Below, piece after piece: positions 53,700 through 64,000 of a DNA stretch of 64,000 nt (position 1 is its first letter; each line of letters begins with the position of its first letter). The notes under the pieces are model-generated. The model searched no databases. It was not told the DNA's origin and saw only the letters and a program-made list of their open reading frames with translations. Made by a program: the position numbers and the translations under genes. The stretch lies in the NCBI GenBank assembly GCA_029204225.1, contig CM055113.1, forward strand, positions 6,851,852 to 6,915,851, given 5' to 3'. The DNA is from Diphasiastrum complanatum. Lineage: Eukaryota; Streptophyta; Lycopodiopsida; Lycopodiales; Lycopodiaceae.

Positions 53700-55020
53700 A
53701 GGTAGCCCCTACCTCTGAGCTGATTCACCAATAGTTCATCCAAAAGGTTGTTCTTGGTTCTTTAGTAGATTGACGATACTTGAAATGTCGAAAATGTATA
53801 GCTAATAAAGTTATGACAAAATAATTAGGAAGTTGCTTGATAGAAAGCAGGGAACTTCACTAAGAAGTTTTAGAGAAATCTCTGTCAATTGAAGTCCATG
53901 TACATCATTGTGTTTAAGAAAGCTTTATTGTACCTTATGATTGTCCAATACCCTTATTCAGCCTTATATATGCTTGGTATCCATAAATCACTAAAAGATA
54001 GCATAAGCTTTCAGGTGCTTTAGTTTCAGTCCTTAAGAGCTTGACTTTATCAGGGTGTAATCCTTGGTCCGGTCCTTTTAGTCCTTAAAACTTCATCCAT
54101 TGTAGTGGAAGCCTTCCAAGAACTCGTTCAGTCACAAATCTGTCTCAGAACATCTAGCACTCACTCTGAAAGCAATAATAATGGTAAAGAAAAGTGTACT
54201 GCTGCTATTATCATGTTTCCAAACCCGTTTACTGTTCCCAACTAGATCATTGAAGCCCTTATAGATAGTCCATCTCTTGTCCAAGGAAATACACATGTAG
54301 GAAGGCTGCTCTTTGCTGCTTCAAGTAATTCTACTTTATTCAGTCAATGAGTGTTTTATTACATGATAGGAGGCTCATTCCTTGTAGCAATCTGTTTCTC
54401 TCTATTAGTGAGTATCTTTCTTTTAGTTTGTTAAATTGACGTTTTTCTTGGGATTTGAGCTCTCTCGCTTGACAGCCCACGAATTTCTTCCATTTCCTTT
54501 TTCCACAAGCTTTCTTTACGACTCTACTTCCTGGGTTGAAGCTCTTCTCAATGAGGTCTTTTTCTCCTCATGGTCGCTCTTCACCGGTGACTTTATGGTG
54601 GCTAGGATTGCCTCTCAAGCAAGTCCTCCTCCAAAAGATTTTGTTCTACTGCTCACAAGGTTTCAAAAACTGCATGCATGTATCTTTAAAATATCATCCA
54701 AACTACGTCCACGAGTGCCTCTTCAAGGTGTGCAAAGCTCACTATTGCTTCCACGACAGCCTCTTTGGCTTCCATAGTGGTCTCTCTTGCGTGGCACCTA
54801 GTGCTTTACATAATAGATTTCTCTTTACCCTGGGGTTTTAGTCTTCTTTGCAGAAAAGTCTGATTTGGAATTTTATTGGGTGTTGAATGCAGATTCCTTG
54901 CCAATTGTTACCGCGACCTTTATTCTCTTGAAGGGCATTTAATGATTCATTTAGTAAGCCCACATACTGATCTTTGCCCACATGATCATATTTGTGTTCC
55001 TAGGTTGAAACCTGAGTTAA
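53700..55020. other. Unassigned intronic sequence
   Basis: An open frame at 54436-54777 has no recognisable domain and is probably chance. Confidence 0.4.
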
Positions 55021-55029
55021 AGCTCTTTG

Positions 55030-55480
55030 GAATAGGAATAGGAACAAAATTTAGAAACGGGAACAAAAACAGGAATAAAATGTAGGAATAGGAACAGGAA
55101 CAGAACTTAGGAACATGAACGAGAACAGAAACCTAGGAACAGGAACATGAACTTAGGAACAAGAACAGGAACTTAGGAACTTATGAATAGGAACAGGAAC
55201 TTATGAACAGGAACATGAACAAGAACTTAGGAATAGGAACTTGGGAATAGGAACATGAACAGGAACATGAGCTTAGGAATAGGAACAGGAGCAAGAACTT
55301 AGGAACAAGAACTTAGGAGTAGGAACATGAAGTCGTGGGAACTTAGGTTCAATAGGAACAGAAACAAGAATTGACCCTCTAATTTTTATGCGTGGACTCA
55401 GGAACTTAGGTTTCAATAGGAACTTTAAACACTCTTTTTAAGCATGAACTTGGGAACATGAACAAGATTAGAAACTTAGG
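55030..55480. repeat. AGGAAC-based minisatellite
   Basis: Degenerate hexamer array (AGGAACAGGAACTTAGGAAC and variants) over about 450 bp. Confidence 0.85.
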
Positions 55481-55639
55481 AACAAGCTCTCGGATCTCCA
55501 TAAGTCATAGTACATAGGCCAATCGGAGTACAAACTAGTGCATAATGTCTTGTAGACCAAAGTAAAACATAATGCCATTCTCAAGCAAAATGTTGTAACC
55601 CAAAATGATCCAAAAAGGTATATAAAGGTGTTTTTCTTA

Positions 55640-55935
55640 TTTCCTGGGTATGGAACAGTTATGTACCAGGAACGGTTCCGTTCCTAAAATAGGAACAAAA
55701 CCGTTCTTTTTTAAAAATCGTTCCTAAGAAATGAAAAGACCGTTCCTTAGGAATGGTACTGTACCCGTTCCTATCCAAAAATGTTAGGAACGGGTACAGT
55801 ACCATTGTGTATGGGATTTGTATTGAGCTTGTACTTTACTTATAGATGCATTTTGTTCTGGAATGCTCCCAGAATGAGAGTTTTGGAACGGTTCCAGAAT
55901 CCGGGAGCGTTCCAGATCGGAACATTGCAAATTTT
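55640..55935. repeat. Foldback element with a perfect 22-bp hairpin
   Basis: Arms AATGGTACTGTACCCGTTCCTA (55753-55774) and its exact complement (55786-55807) enclose an 11-nt loop. A second imperfect pair TCTGGAATGCTCCC / GGGAGCGTTCCAGA lies at about 55856-55916, and GGAACGGTTCCGTTCC near 55670. Confidence 0.75.
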
Positions 55936-57078
55936 GTTTTTTTGTTTTTTCGTTTTTTTTTGCCCGTCTCATAAATATTGCCCGTCTCAAAGATAACATT
56001 GAGAACACCAGATCTGGCTGAGAATTCAATTCTTGTAAGTTGCTAAAGTGAGTCACTGTGGAGATGTGCATATGAATAAACGAACTGCTACAGTCACATC
56101 ACTATGCAAGTATCCAAGTTTGCTTTACTCAAATAACAAGTTTATTGTACATGGTACTCATGGAGAATATTCCTTGCATGGGAATGGAAAAGAGCCAGTC
56201 AGCTTTGCTCTTTAGCTCTAGCATTTGTCATAGCCAAGTTTGCCTTTCATGTTTGGAAAGGTGATAGAAATTCAGCTTGTTGGTCTACTCTTTTGAAAAA
56301 TGGAGGAAAGTGTTTTGGGACATATTTTCATGCATGTGAAGCCAATGATTTCTCAGGTCAATGTTGTAGAAAATACTCCATCCGCGCATTATGGAATTGA
56401 ATATCAAAATTTGTGGGTGGAATTCATACAAAGATTTCGTTCCTTGTTAATGATGTTTGGGCATTATCCTAGAGTCCCTGGCTTGCACTTTGAAGATCTG
56501 CGAGCTCCACCATTTTTAATTCAACAGGTAGTGGAGCATGCATTGTTTGTTTCTTCCGGACATTGTTCTAGACTGAATATGGATGCACAAAGCAGTTTGA
56601 ACCTGAGTATCCCGAGTACGGCTAGAAATGGGGCTTTGCGGGCTGTTATAAAAAAATTAACAGTTTTTTTATAACAGCATCACGGAGTTCCGGAACGCCG
56701 TTCCGAAGCAGCTAATACTTTACTCCTGCACTACTATCTAAGGCGATCACGAAATACTCTGAAAGAGACCAACTTTTGTGAGGAAAAGTTTTTTTTGTTA
56801 ATCAAATAAGAATAGTGTTACGTGTAATTCAGCTTATTGCTTTATGAGTTTTACAAACAAAATGTGTAGTTTTTGTGCTATAATCATTTTAAATACTCGG
56901 TTGATGTATTTTTGTATACCTTATTGTCCTACCTAGTAGCAGTAGGGCAGCTAAATATATTATCTTTCATCTTCAACTTTGTTGGTTGGATAGGTCTACT
57001 AGTTACTTTATTGTGCATGTGTGACTAAGTAGATAGTGTACCCTTATTGTCCAATGCTTGCTGTTTTTAAACTTGTAG
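55936..57078 (+). other. End of the second giant BLI intron, no gene seen
   Basis: The 124-codon frame at 56300-56674 has no known motif. It ends in a 15-bp perfect hairpin at 56642-56678 (arms GCTGTTATAAAAAAA). The intron closes with TTTTTAAACTTGTAG at 57078. Confidence 0.5.
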
Positions 57079-57155
57079 GTTCTTAAGGTCCGCTCTCAGG
57101 AATTGAAGTTGGAGAAAGAGTTGAAGATGTTGATGTCCGAGAATGCGTCTCAAAG
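57079..57155 (+). CDS. BLI: BLISTER coiled-coil exon 4 (partial gene, continues beyond the window)
   Basis: 77 nt between acceptor AACTTGTAG and donor GTACTT. Encodes VLKVRSQELKLEKELKML and MSENASQ, matching the BLI segment L-R-S-N-E-L-K-L-E-R-E-L. It joins NLEER of the 37432-37542 exon in frame and ends in phase 2, so another exon must follow downstream. Confidence 0.88.
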
Positions 57156-57808
57156 GTACTTTACCATTGTGTAATGCATCCACGCCGCGTTGGATAATTT
57201 TCTTGCTTAATATCCTATCTAGGTTGATTCAAGTGTTAATCAATTTTATTATTCAGTGCATATCCCTTGTTGCTTCTTTTTATGTGCAATGTGTGATTGC
57301 TAAGCATGTATTTCTGCTATGAATTGGCAGTCCATCTTGTGTAGACACAAAAAAAGGATGTTTTGTCGAAGCTTTTCAAGTCATGCAAAATTCTCAAAAT
57401 TTAACTTCAGTTATAGTTTCTTTTGACCTGGATCTTAGTGGAAGGCCTCATCTTAGTAATCCCTGCTGAAAACCTTCAAAATGATACTTCACCTGATGTA
57501 CCTATCAAAGTAGCTCACAAATTTCTTATTCCAAGGTTATGGGCTTTATTTGATGTACCTACTATCTATCAAAGTAGCTCACAAAATTTTTATGCGAGGT
57601 CATGGGCTCTTGGTCATCTCTCAAATTGCTTGAGATGTTCGGAACTTGCTCATCTTGTAAAATAAGATATGAACCATCCTTAGTTTCTTGTTGTGTTTAC
57701 AAGTCTAATTCTCTAAAAAAGGATATTACCAAACATTGGATCACGATTTCAAAGCCACTACAATAACATGATTGCAATTTGTAGTATTCAAGCATGCGAT
57801 GATGATCC
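57156..57808 (+). other. BLI intron, no gene seen
   Basis: Contains the phrase ATCAAAGTAGCTCACAAA twice about 65 bp apart (57509 and 57575). Nothing else. Confidence 0.4.
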
Positions 57809-58030
57809 TGTTGAAGAGTAATGCCTATTTGACCCCTTTGGCTAAGCAATAATGTTATTATAAGTTGTACATTACTCATGGGGCATGTTATTTATTAAAT
57901 ACATGGGCCCCCCTATTTGTAACTTAGTGCAAGTGGCCCTCTTAGCCAAGTAGCTCACTTATATGGTTGACCTATACATTCCATGCATGTACATGAGTGT
58001 TTGCCTCATAGAGGACTTGGAGAAACCACC
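57809..58030 (+). repeat. Truncated LTR of the TGTTGAAGAG family
   Basis: TGTTGAAGAGTAATGCCTATTT, then GTTGTACATTACTCATGGGG and CAAGTGGCC, similar to 47646-47828 and 63716-63900. The similarity is lost after about 58030. Confidence 0.8.
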
Positions 58031-58179
58031 ATACACAGCTATTTTCATGTTTCATATATATATCGTTTCTTTATTAGTGGTATTTGTACTTAGATTTGTA
58101 TTAGATGCATTTTCTTTTACAGATTCGAAGATGTTTTCATAAGCCCTCTTGTTCCACATTTGACAAGCAATTTAAATTA

Positions 58180-59056
58180 CCTGACAACATTCGGTGGCCC
58201 CACTTCCTCGATGGCCTCTCTGATATAGACAAACATATACTTGCCCATAATCACAGTGCCTGAAAGGGACACTTTTGCCACTTAATCCATATTCCAATCA
58301 CCAGTGGACACTGCATAGTGGCAAGTGCATGCTGCATATTGGAGATTTGGAATTTTGGAAACTTGAAAGGTGTCGTACCTGCCTCAGAAGTGTTGTGGCA
58401 CAAAGGAACATTGTGCCCATACAAAGAGACCATTATATTGATGACATGTCTCTTCCTTGCATCGCTCCATCCATCAGTATTGATGGAGCACCCATATGTA
58501 GCCAGGACTTCCTACATTTTTAGTGTGTGGTTAAAGATTTTTAGAAGGTTCAAGGAATGAAAAACAAGACAACAAATTACAATACATATTAGTAATTAAT
58601 TATTATTATACGAGCCAAGTTGCAACTTGCAATAGTCAAGAGTCACGACTCACCTGATGGGCTCTAGCTCTGTGCTCACTTCATCTCTCTCCTGGAGCTC
58701 TCTAGTCCTCAGTTTAACATATTACATAACAAGCTACAAGTTGAAAGCTAACAAGAACAGTCAAATTTCAAATTTCAAAGTTCACCTGCTCCTGCATGTG
58801 CAGGACGGGGACGGGGTGCATCGGCATCCTCTACAGCTGTAGCGTTGCCAGGTCTCGCCAACCCAATGTCTCAGGGCGCCTTTGTGCAAGCAGCTATGTC
58901 GTAGCCATGCACTGCCAAGAGGTGTGCTCAAATCCATAAAGAACCGCCTGTGTAGGTGACGTTGCAGTACCTGCAAGTCCACCTCTTTGTACCTGAGTTG
59001 CCATATCCTCTTGCAACCGTCACATGCTCCCAAGCTGGGTCTCTTGCCTTCACCAT
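58180..59056 (-). pseudogene. hAT transposase fragment: BED finger and DUF659 motifs
   Basis: Minus strand from the ATG at 59056: [30 protein letters not shown] and AHLLAVHGYDIAAC form the BED finger, with one stop inside. After a gap, TDGWSDARKRHVINIMVSLY (58475-58415) is the DUF659 DGWxD signature, and MGKYMFVYIREAIEEVGPPNVV-like residues (58255-58190) are its next motif. Same family as 52515-53373. The catalytic domain and dimerisation region are absent. Stops and frameshifts show it is dead. Confidence 0.8.
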
Positions 59057-59640
59057 AGTCTCAAATCTTAATTATACCCTAAAGACTAAGTTTCAAAAAT
59101 CAAAATTGCAAAAAAATCTATCCTGACTAAGCTAACTTCTAACTAAATTCTAACCTAAAAGTTCTAAAACCTCTGACACTCTTACACTAACTACTAACTC
59201 TAAAGCTCTAACTATAAATTGCACATCCTCTCTCCCCTATCAAGGCTCAAGCATCATTCTCTCTGTAGTGGGTTTTTTTCTTTACCTAACCTGAATCCAA
59301 GATCTAGTCAATCTAGCATCAAAGAGATGGAGTTAGTTGTCACGCGTAGGTTCGTTCCCCTGAGAGCGATAGTATAATTCAGATTTCAGCATGAATGGAA
59401 GATCCACATCTAACTCTAACATCCATTAACCCTACTATCCATTAATACTTCATATCCACAATAAGATAACTTACTCTTTCTCTTTCTCCCTTTCTCTCTC
59501 ATAAAAAGTATAATAACATACAATCCAAATAACAATCAGATCCAACAATTAGCAAAATCCAAAGAAAGCATGAGAGATGGAGGAAAAGTGATAGAGAGCA
59601 AGGACATTCATCAATCCCTTCCTGAAGAGAACCAATCTAC
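59057..59640. other. Non-coding stretch left of the gypsy extra ORF
   Basis: AT-rich with a TCTAACTCTAA-like motif cluster at 59125-59220. It should hold the 3' end of the gypsy element, but I could not define a purine tract or LTR. Confidence 0.35.
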
Positions 59641-60637
59641 TTAATTGAAATGAGGGTCCTGGGCAGCTGTGATGGGAATGGTAGCCCCAATGGTCACAGA
59701 CTGTCCTTGTGTGGAAGCAGAGGCGAGGGAAGCATCAGAGGCAGGGGGAATTGGAAGTTCCGTGCGAACAACAGCAGGGGGTGGAAGCGCAGCTGACGAT
59801 GTATGCCTAGTGCGACGTCGTGACGCGGAAGGCGAGTCAGGAATGACGATCTCGCTGCGTGGACGACGACGACTATGTGAACTCGAGGCTTGGTGGGACG
59901 ACTCGGCCGGTGCTTCTTTGTAGACCGAAAGCACAGAATCCAGGTGGAAGCCATGGATTTTGTTTTCTAGGTGAGAAGCGGCTAGAAGAGACAATAAAGA
60001 GCCAGCAACGAACTGTTGCTTAGTATTGGCCTTAATAGCTCGTTTGAGCTCACTAGAAACAGTCTTGAACCAATTATATGGTTCAAGAGGGGCTTTGGCC
60101 AACTTAGTATAGGAGTCAGCTATCCTATGGAGGATCTGGGAAGTGATGTGGTCTTTCTTGAGGTTGCCAACCATCAGGAAGTTATTCAGTAGCTGGGCAG
60201 CAGCGTGTATGACAGGCTTAGTGATGGCTTCAAGGAGGTATCCGTCGTTGGTCCAGTGCAAATCATTGGTGAGGTCAATGTATGGCTTGATGGCCTGTTT
60301 GGCCTGCTTGTGATTGGGTGAGGCCTGTGTACCGGACGCTATGCCTATGGCTGCAAGGGCGGCCTCAGTGACGTGCACCTTGTGTGTTGCTCCCTGAAAA
60401 GTGATATAAAATTTGGATTTCTCTTCCTTCCACGTACTGAAGGCAAGAGTGATGAAATCCATGTTGATTCGGCCGGAAAAGGCTCTCATGAATACTCATT
60501 GCAGTGAGCAGAGGCTCGGCAAGGGTCATCCACTGAGTGACCATGCTTGTGCTAGGAAGTATCATGATGTCCGTTGCAGATGGGAAACCACGATGGATGG
60601 TATAACGCGGAGACTGGGAAGTATCGATAGAAGACAT
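59641..60637 (-). CDS. Extra ORF downstream of gypsy integrase, about 330 codons, unknown function
   Basis: Start at 60637 (MSSIDTSQSPRYTIHRGFPS), open to a frameshift near 60490-60500, then open in the second frame (MRAFSGRINMDFITLAF...) to the stop at 59641. The first two thirds are globular and helix-rich (KPYIDLTNDLHWTNDGYLL, PYNWFKTVSSELKRAIKANT). The last third is Ser/Arg/Pro-rich and disordered (HSRRRPRSEIVIPDS). No signal peptide, membrane segment or zinc knuckle, so it does not look like an envelope protein. It is in the same sense as pol, about 790 bp behind integrase, so it probably belongs to that element. Family not recognised. Confidence 0.55.
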
Positions 60638-60885
60638 GATGATTAGAAATGAAATGTAAGACGCGTGAAAGTGTATCAGAAAGCAGATCAGGAAGTTTGG
60701 AAGGCTTTGGTCGCGGGAAAAATTCGCAAGAGCTTCGCTAGCACAAGTGAGGAATGAATCGAATTTAGCCAACTTATAGGTGAATTTGGTGGGTCCATTA
60801 CACTGAATACTAGTTTGGCTGATTTGTTCTGAACCAAAATTTGCAGGCATGTACAGTACTGTAAAAATAAGCTATAAAAATCTCG

Positions 60886-61195
60886 GCGAAGGTTTCTGGA
60901 GATCTAAACCTATCAGGCGAACGTTTTCCAGGGCTGGCGAAGGATGAACCTTCGCCCAAGAGGGTCCTTCGCCCAGGTACTGTCATAAATGCATGTTTTC
61001 AAGATCTGAACCTATGGACAACCTAATTTTGACATTTTAAGATCATCTATCAGGTGCTCGGCAAAGGTTCCCAAAATGGCATATTAATGATCCTTCGCCT
61101 GACTCAAAAAATGGATTTTTACTGGACAGGAACCTTCGCCCAACCCAAATTAGATAAATCTAGAGTGGATGTACAGTCTGAGAGCTCAGCGAAGG
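60886..61195. repeat. Cluster of GCGAAGG/CCTTCGC motifs
   Basis: Seven exact copies on either strand at 60886, 60937, 60949, 60966, 61092, 61133 and 61189, plus near-matches at 60917 and 61061, within 310 bp. Surrounding phrases (GATCTRAACCTATSRG, CTCGGCRAAGGTT) show they derive from diverged repeats. They lie between integrase and the extra ORF. Confidence 0.75.
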
Positions 61196-61429
61196 TTTCT
61201 AGTACTGTATTGGCCACATCTGACCAAAACAATGATTTTCTAAGTCATTTTTCATCAAAAAATACTGTCCTTCCTTTTCCTATGCTAATGACCTTTTCTG
61301 ACTTTTGTTCATCAGTCTTTTCCCAATTCGTCCTTTTTTTTTTTTTTCTGTCTTTTTCCAAAAACTCAGCAATTTAAATACTGAAAACAAAAAATTGAAA
61401 AACAAATAAAATTAAAAAAACCATTGAGA

Positions 61430-63715
61430 TCAGGCTTGCTGAACTGGCGGAGCAGGCTGCCAAAACTTGCGTAATCGGCTGCCATTCACCGGAGTATCAA
61501 ATCGTTTTCCATCCAAGTGCTCAAGAATTACTGCGCCATAGTTCAAGATTTCCTTCACTTTATACGGGCCTTCATCGGTAAACTTCAACTTTTCCTTGAT
61601 CAACTTGGTTTTGTACATCAATGCAAGATCTCCTGGTTTCAGATCCTTTTTGTGCAATCGACGATTGTGCCATGCCTTTCGGCGGGCTTTCTCTGCTGCT
61701 AACGCATGAACTGCCATCGATCGGGTTTCACATAATTTGTGCAACGCTTCATGACGGAGTTGTGAAGACTTATCATCATTTAATCGTTCTGTTGCTGCTA
61801 TGCGTAAAGATGGGATTAAAAATTCAATCGGCCTGACAACATCTTGACCATAAACCAGTTGAAAGGGTGTTTGATTTGTACTATTTTTGTAAGCGGTTCT
61901 GAATGCCCATAACGCTGCATACAGTTTATGTTCCCAATCAGACCGACTTGCTTCAACTGTCTTTGTCATAATGGTGTAGAGAATCTTATTGGAAGATTCA
62001 GCTTGGCCATTCCCTCTGGGATAGTAGGGAGTGCTAAATCTGTGTATCACAAAAAAATTCTTCCAGTAAACACTTTATTGTTTGATTAACAAATTGTGTA
62101 CCCCGATCACTGACAAACTCGATCGGACATCCAAATATGATTACAATATTTTTTTACAGAAACTTGGCCGTAGATTTTGCATCAACAACTTTGACAGCTT
62201 TGGCTTCAACCCACTTGGTCATATAGTCAGTTGCTACGATAATATATCGGGCCTGAGATCCTTGCGCGGCAGGATGAATAGGACCAATATAATTCAGTCT
62301 CCATTTTTCAAACGGTGCTTGCGATAAAACCGGATGCAAGGGTTCATAGTTCTGTCGAGTAGGCCATCGTGCTCGCTGGCAAACATCACGTCTGAATAAA
62401 ATCTTCTGTGCCTTTATGAAGCGTAGGCCACCAAAAAACGATTGCAAAAGTTTGCGAATAGTAATATCTGTAGAGAAGTGTCCTCCGCCCATGCCATCAT
62501 GTGAAAACATGATTAAATCTGGTACTTCATGCGGTAAAACACATCTTCGTAAAGTATTGTCTGATCCACGACAATACAATTGTCCTGCAATCAATTGATA
62601 AGGTTGAGCCTTATGAATCAATTGTCTCTTCTGTACTTTTGTCAAGGAGTCATTTGGTTGTCCTAGCATCAGGTACTCAACAATATCCGCTGCCCACTCA
62701 GGTACTGCTTCGACATAGAACAATGCAGCATCTGGTAGTTCATCATCCACTTCAGTGTTAACTGGTGTAGATTCAATTCGCGAAACGTGGTCGGCTAGAT
62801 AATGTTGCTTCCCCTTTTGAACCACAATTCGAAAGTCAAATTCAGTCAATAACAATAACCATCTTGCAATACGTCCAGTATTGCACGTCTTGTTTACCAA
62901 GTAAAGTAACGGCTGGTGATCCGTATAAAATGCAAAGTGCTTTTCCATGAGATAGTGACGAAATTTCCGAACAGAAAAAATCATGGCTAACGCTTTACGT
63001 TCTGTTGTTGAATAATTCTCTCCGGATCTGTGAGCTGTCTGCTTGCAAATCGTATAGGATAATCCTTCTTATAATCTCCTGGCTGCGTCAAAATTGATCC
63101 AATGGCGTATTTTGAGGCATCCGTATGAACATGGAAATTCTATTGTCCAATCATGAGAACACAGTATTGGTGCTGAAGTTAATGCTTTTTTTAATTTTTC
63201 AAAGGCTTTTAACGCCTCTACTGTCCAAATAGGAACAATAGTCAGTTTGTATATAGGTCGTGCTAAATCCGCAAAGAAGATAATAAAAATTCGATAGTAG
63301 TTCGCATGACCCATAAACACATAAACTCCACGGATCGTTGTTGGCGGTGGCAATTCCACAATAACCTTGATCTTAGAATTATTTGTGGCAATACCATGTC
63401 TCGATATCACATGTCCAAGCACAACTCCGTGGGAAACCCATATCTGGCATTTTTCTGGATTTAGAGAAATCTGATATTTGCGGCATCTTTCAAATACTTT
63501 CTCCAATCGATCCAGGTGGTCTACATCTGTACTATGGACTCCCAGGTCATCCAAGTAAATTTCAAGGAATTTCTGTAGATAATCTTTAAAAGCAAATTGC
63601 ATTACTCTTTGGAACGAACTTGGTGCATTACGGAGTCGAAACAGCATTACTTTGTAAGCATAGGTGCCCCATTCTGTTGCAAAAGCGGTTTTGTGGCGAT
63701 CAGCAGGTGCTATCT
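61430..63715 (-). pseudogene. Ty3/gypsy pol: RT, RNase H, integrase, 5'-truncated by an LTR insertion
   Basis: Minus strand. RT from 63715: KIAPADRHKTAFATEWG, FRLRNAPSSFQRVM and active site YLDDLGVHS. RNase H: TDASKYAIGSILTQPG and ALAMIFSVRKFRHYL, then TDHQPLLYL and ADHVSRIES. Integrase: GGHFSTDITIRK and DVCQR zinc domain; core LNYIGPI (first Asp replaced by Asn), VSDRGTQF and YPRGNGQAES; C-terminal LKPGDLALMYKTK and FTDEGPYKV. Frameshifts near 63050, 62400 and 62050. Stop at 61430. Confidence 0.9.
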
Positions 63716-64000
63716 TGTTGAAGAGTAATGCCTATTTTACCCCTTTTGGCTAAGCATTAGTTAAGTTGTACATAACTCATGGGGCATGTTTTAATTAAAT
63801 GCATGAGACCCCCCTTTTGTTAAGTTATGTAAATTAGTGCAAGTGGCCCACTTGGCCAAGTAGCTCACTCCTATGGTTGACACCTAGACTTTCCATGCAT
63901 GTAAAGGAGGTGCTTGCCTCACAAGGGATTTGGAGGACCCACGCCCTCCTCTCTCTCTCTAGCAATTCATTTCTTCTTGAGACTTTTGAGTTTGTGAGAT
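63716..64000 (+). mobile_element. LTR of family TGTTGAAGAG, start of an element running off the window
   Basis: TGTTGAAGAGTAATGCC begins exactly where the gypsy RT frame breaks. It matches 47646-47828, and its CAATTCATTTCTTCTT matches 49265-49280. It ends at the window edge within the LTR. Confidence 0.8.

Larger units (their letters stand above)
2301..57155 (+). other. BLI: BLISTER gene region with giant transposon-filled introns (both ends outside the window)
   Basis: Five coding blocks on one strand, in the order known for BLI, joined by GT..AG introns: N-terminal LEEFKQKK motif, Ser-rich middle, then the coiled-coil blocks. Intron lengths are 251, 1015, 32,537 and 19,536 bases, the last two made almost wholly of transposable elements in both orientations. 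The last exon ends in phase 2 at 57155 with donor GTACTT, so at least one more exon must follow beyond 64000. I found no further BLI-like exon between 57156 and 64000. Confidence 0.85.

Noticed and set aside
53100-53705. Cys/Val-rich and His/Thr-rich ORFs over the CA repeat
   Set aside because: They are translations of the microsatellite. Only the BED-finger part of the minus frame (53190-53345) is meaningful.
54436-54841. Overlapping ORFs of about 100 codons
   Set aside because: Two overlapping frames of similar length with low-information composition and no motif.
56300-56674. 124-codon ORF upstream of a BLI exon
   Set aside because: No domain, ends in an A/T hairpin, and does not fit the BLI protein order. 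Kept only as unassigned sequence.
57423-57665. Possible further BLI exon
   Set aside because: The protein sequence lacks coiled-coil heptads and does not continue the BLI order; no suitable phase-2 acceptor.

Overview
This is one intron-rich nuclear plant locus. The only host gene I recognise is an orthologue of BLISTER (BLI), the plant-specific coiled-coil partner of Polycomb. Its exons lie on the + strand at 2301-3442, 3694-3813, 4829-4894, 37432-37542 and 57079-57155. They are separated by introns of 251, 1015, about 32,537 and about 19,536 bases, and the gene runs off both ends of the window. All four later exons stay in one reading frame across good GT..AG junctions. Introns of this size filled with nested retrotransposons suggest a large, repeat-rich plant genome (fern, lycophyte or conifer; I lean to fern, with low confidence). 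No bacterial, organellar or viral gene was seen.

Layout. 1-2300: degenerate tandem repeats, then a complete 404-bp TRIM (939-1342) whose LTRs each carry a tRNA-like sequence with intact Pol III A and B boxes. 4182-4516: a hAT-type MITE. 5600-20600: a minus-strand Ty3/gypsy relic split by a Ty1/copia element (6026-17055), whose 5' LTR is itself split by an L1-type LINE (6359-11490). 22825-27333: a complete non-autonomous Ty3/gypsy element with gag-protease only, flanked by CCAGA duplications. It sits in an older ORF that encodes AT-hook motifs. 29250-33022: a region between exact 24-bp inverted repeats that contains a broken 12-oxophytodienoate-reductase-like fragment. 33020-37200: a LINE fragment, foldback repeats, a solo copia LTR and a decayed gypsy pol.

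The second giant intron (37543-57078) holds a chromodomain gypsy remnant with an interstitial telomere array, a rearranged cluster of one copia family in both orientations (44028-52050), a solo LTR containing a LINE piece (47646-49416), hAT transposase debris, microsatellites, an AGGAAC minisatellite and a perfect 22-bp hairpin. Beyond 57155 lie a truncated LTR, a second hAT fragment with BED finger and DUF659 motifs, and a minus-strand Ty3/gypsy pol (61430-63715). That element has an extra ORF downstream of integrase and a cluster of GCGAAGG motifs between the two. A further LTR element begins at 63716 and runs off the window.

Most mobile-element ORFs carry stops and frameshifts. The strongest candidates for something new are the tRNA-carrying TRIM, the extra ORF of the 60-63 kb gypsy element, and the gag-protease-only element.
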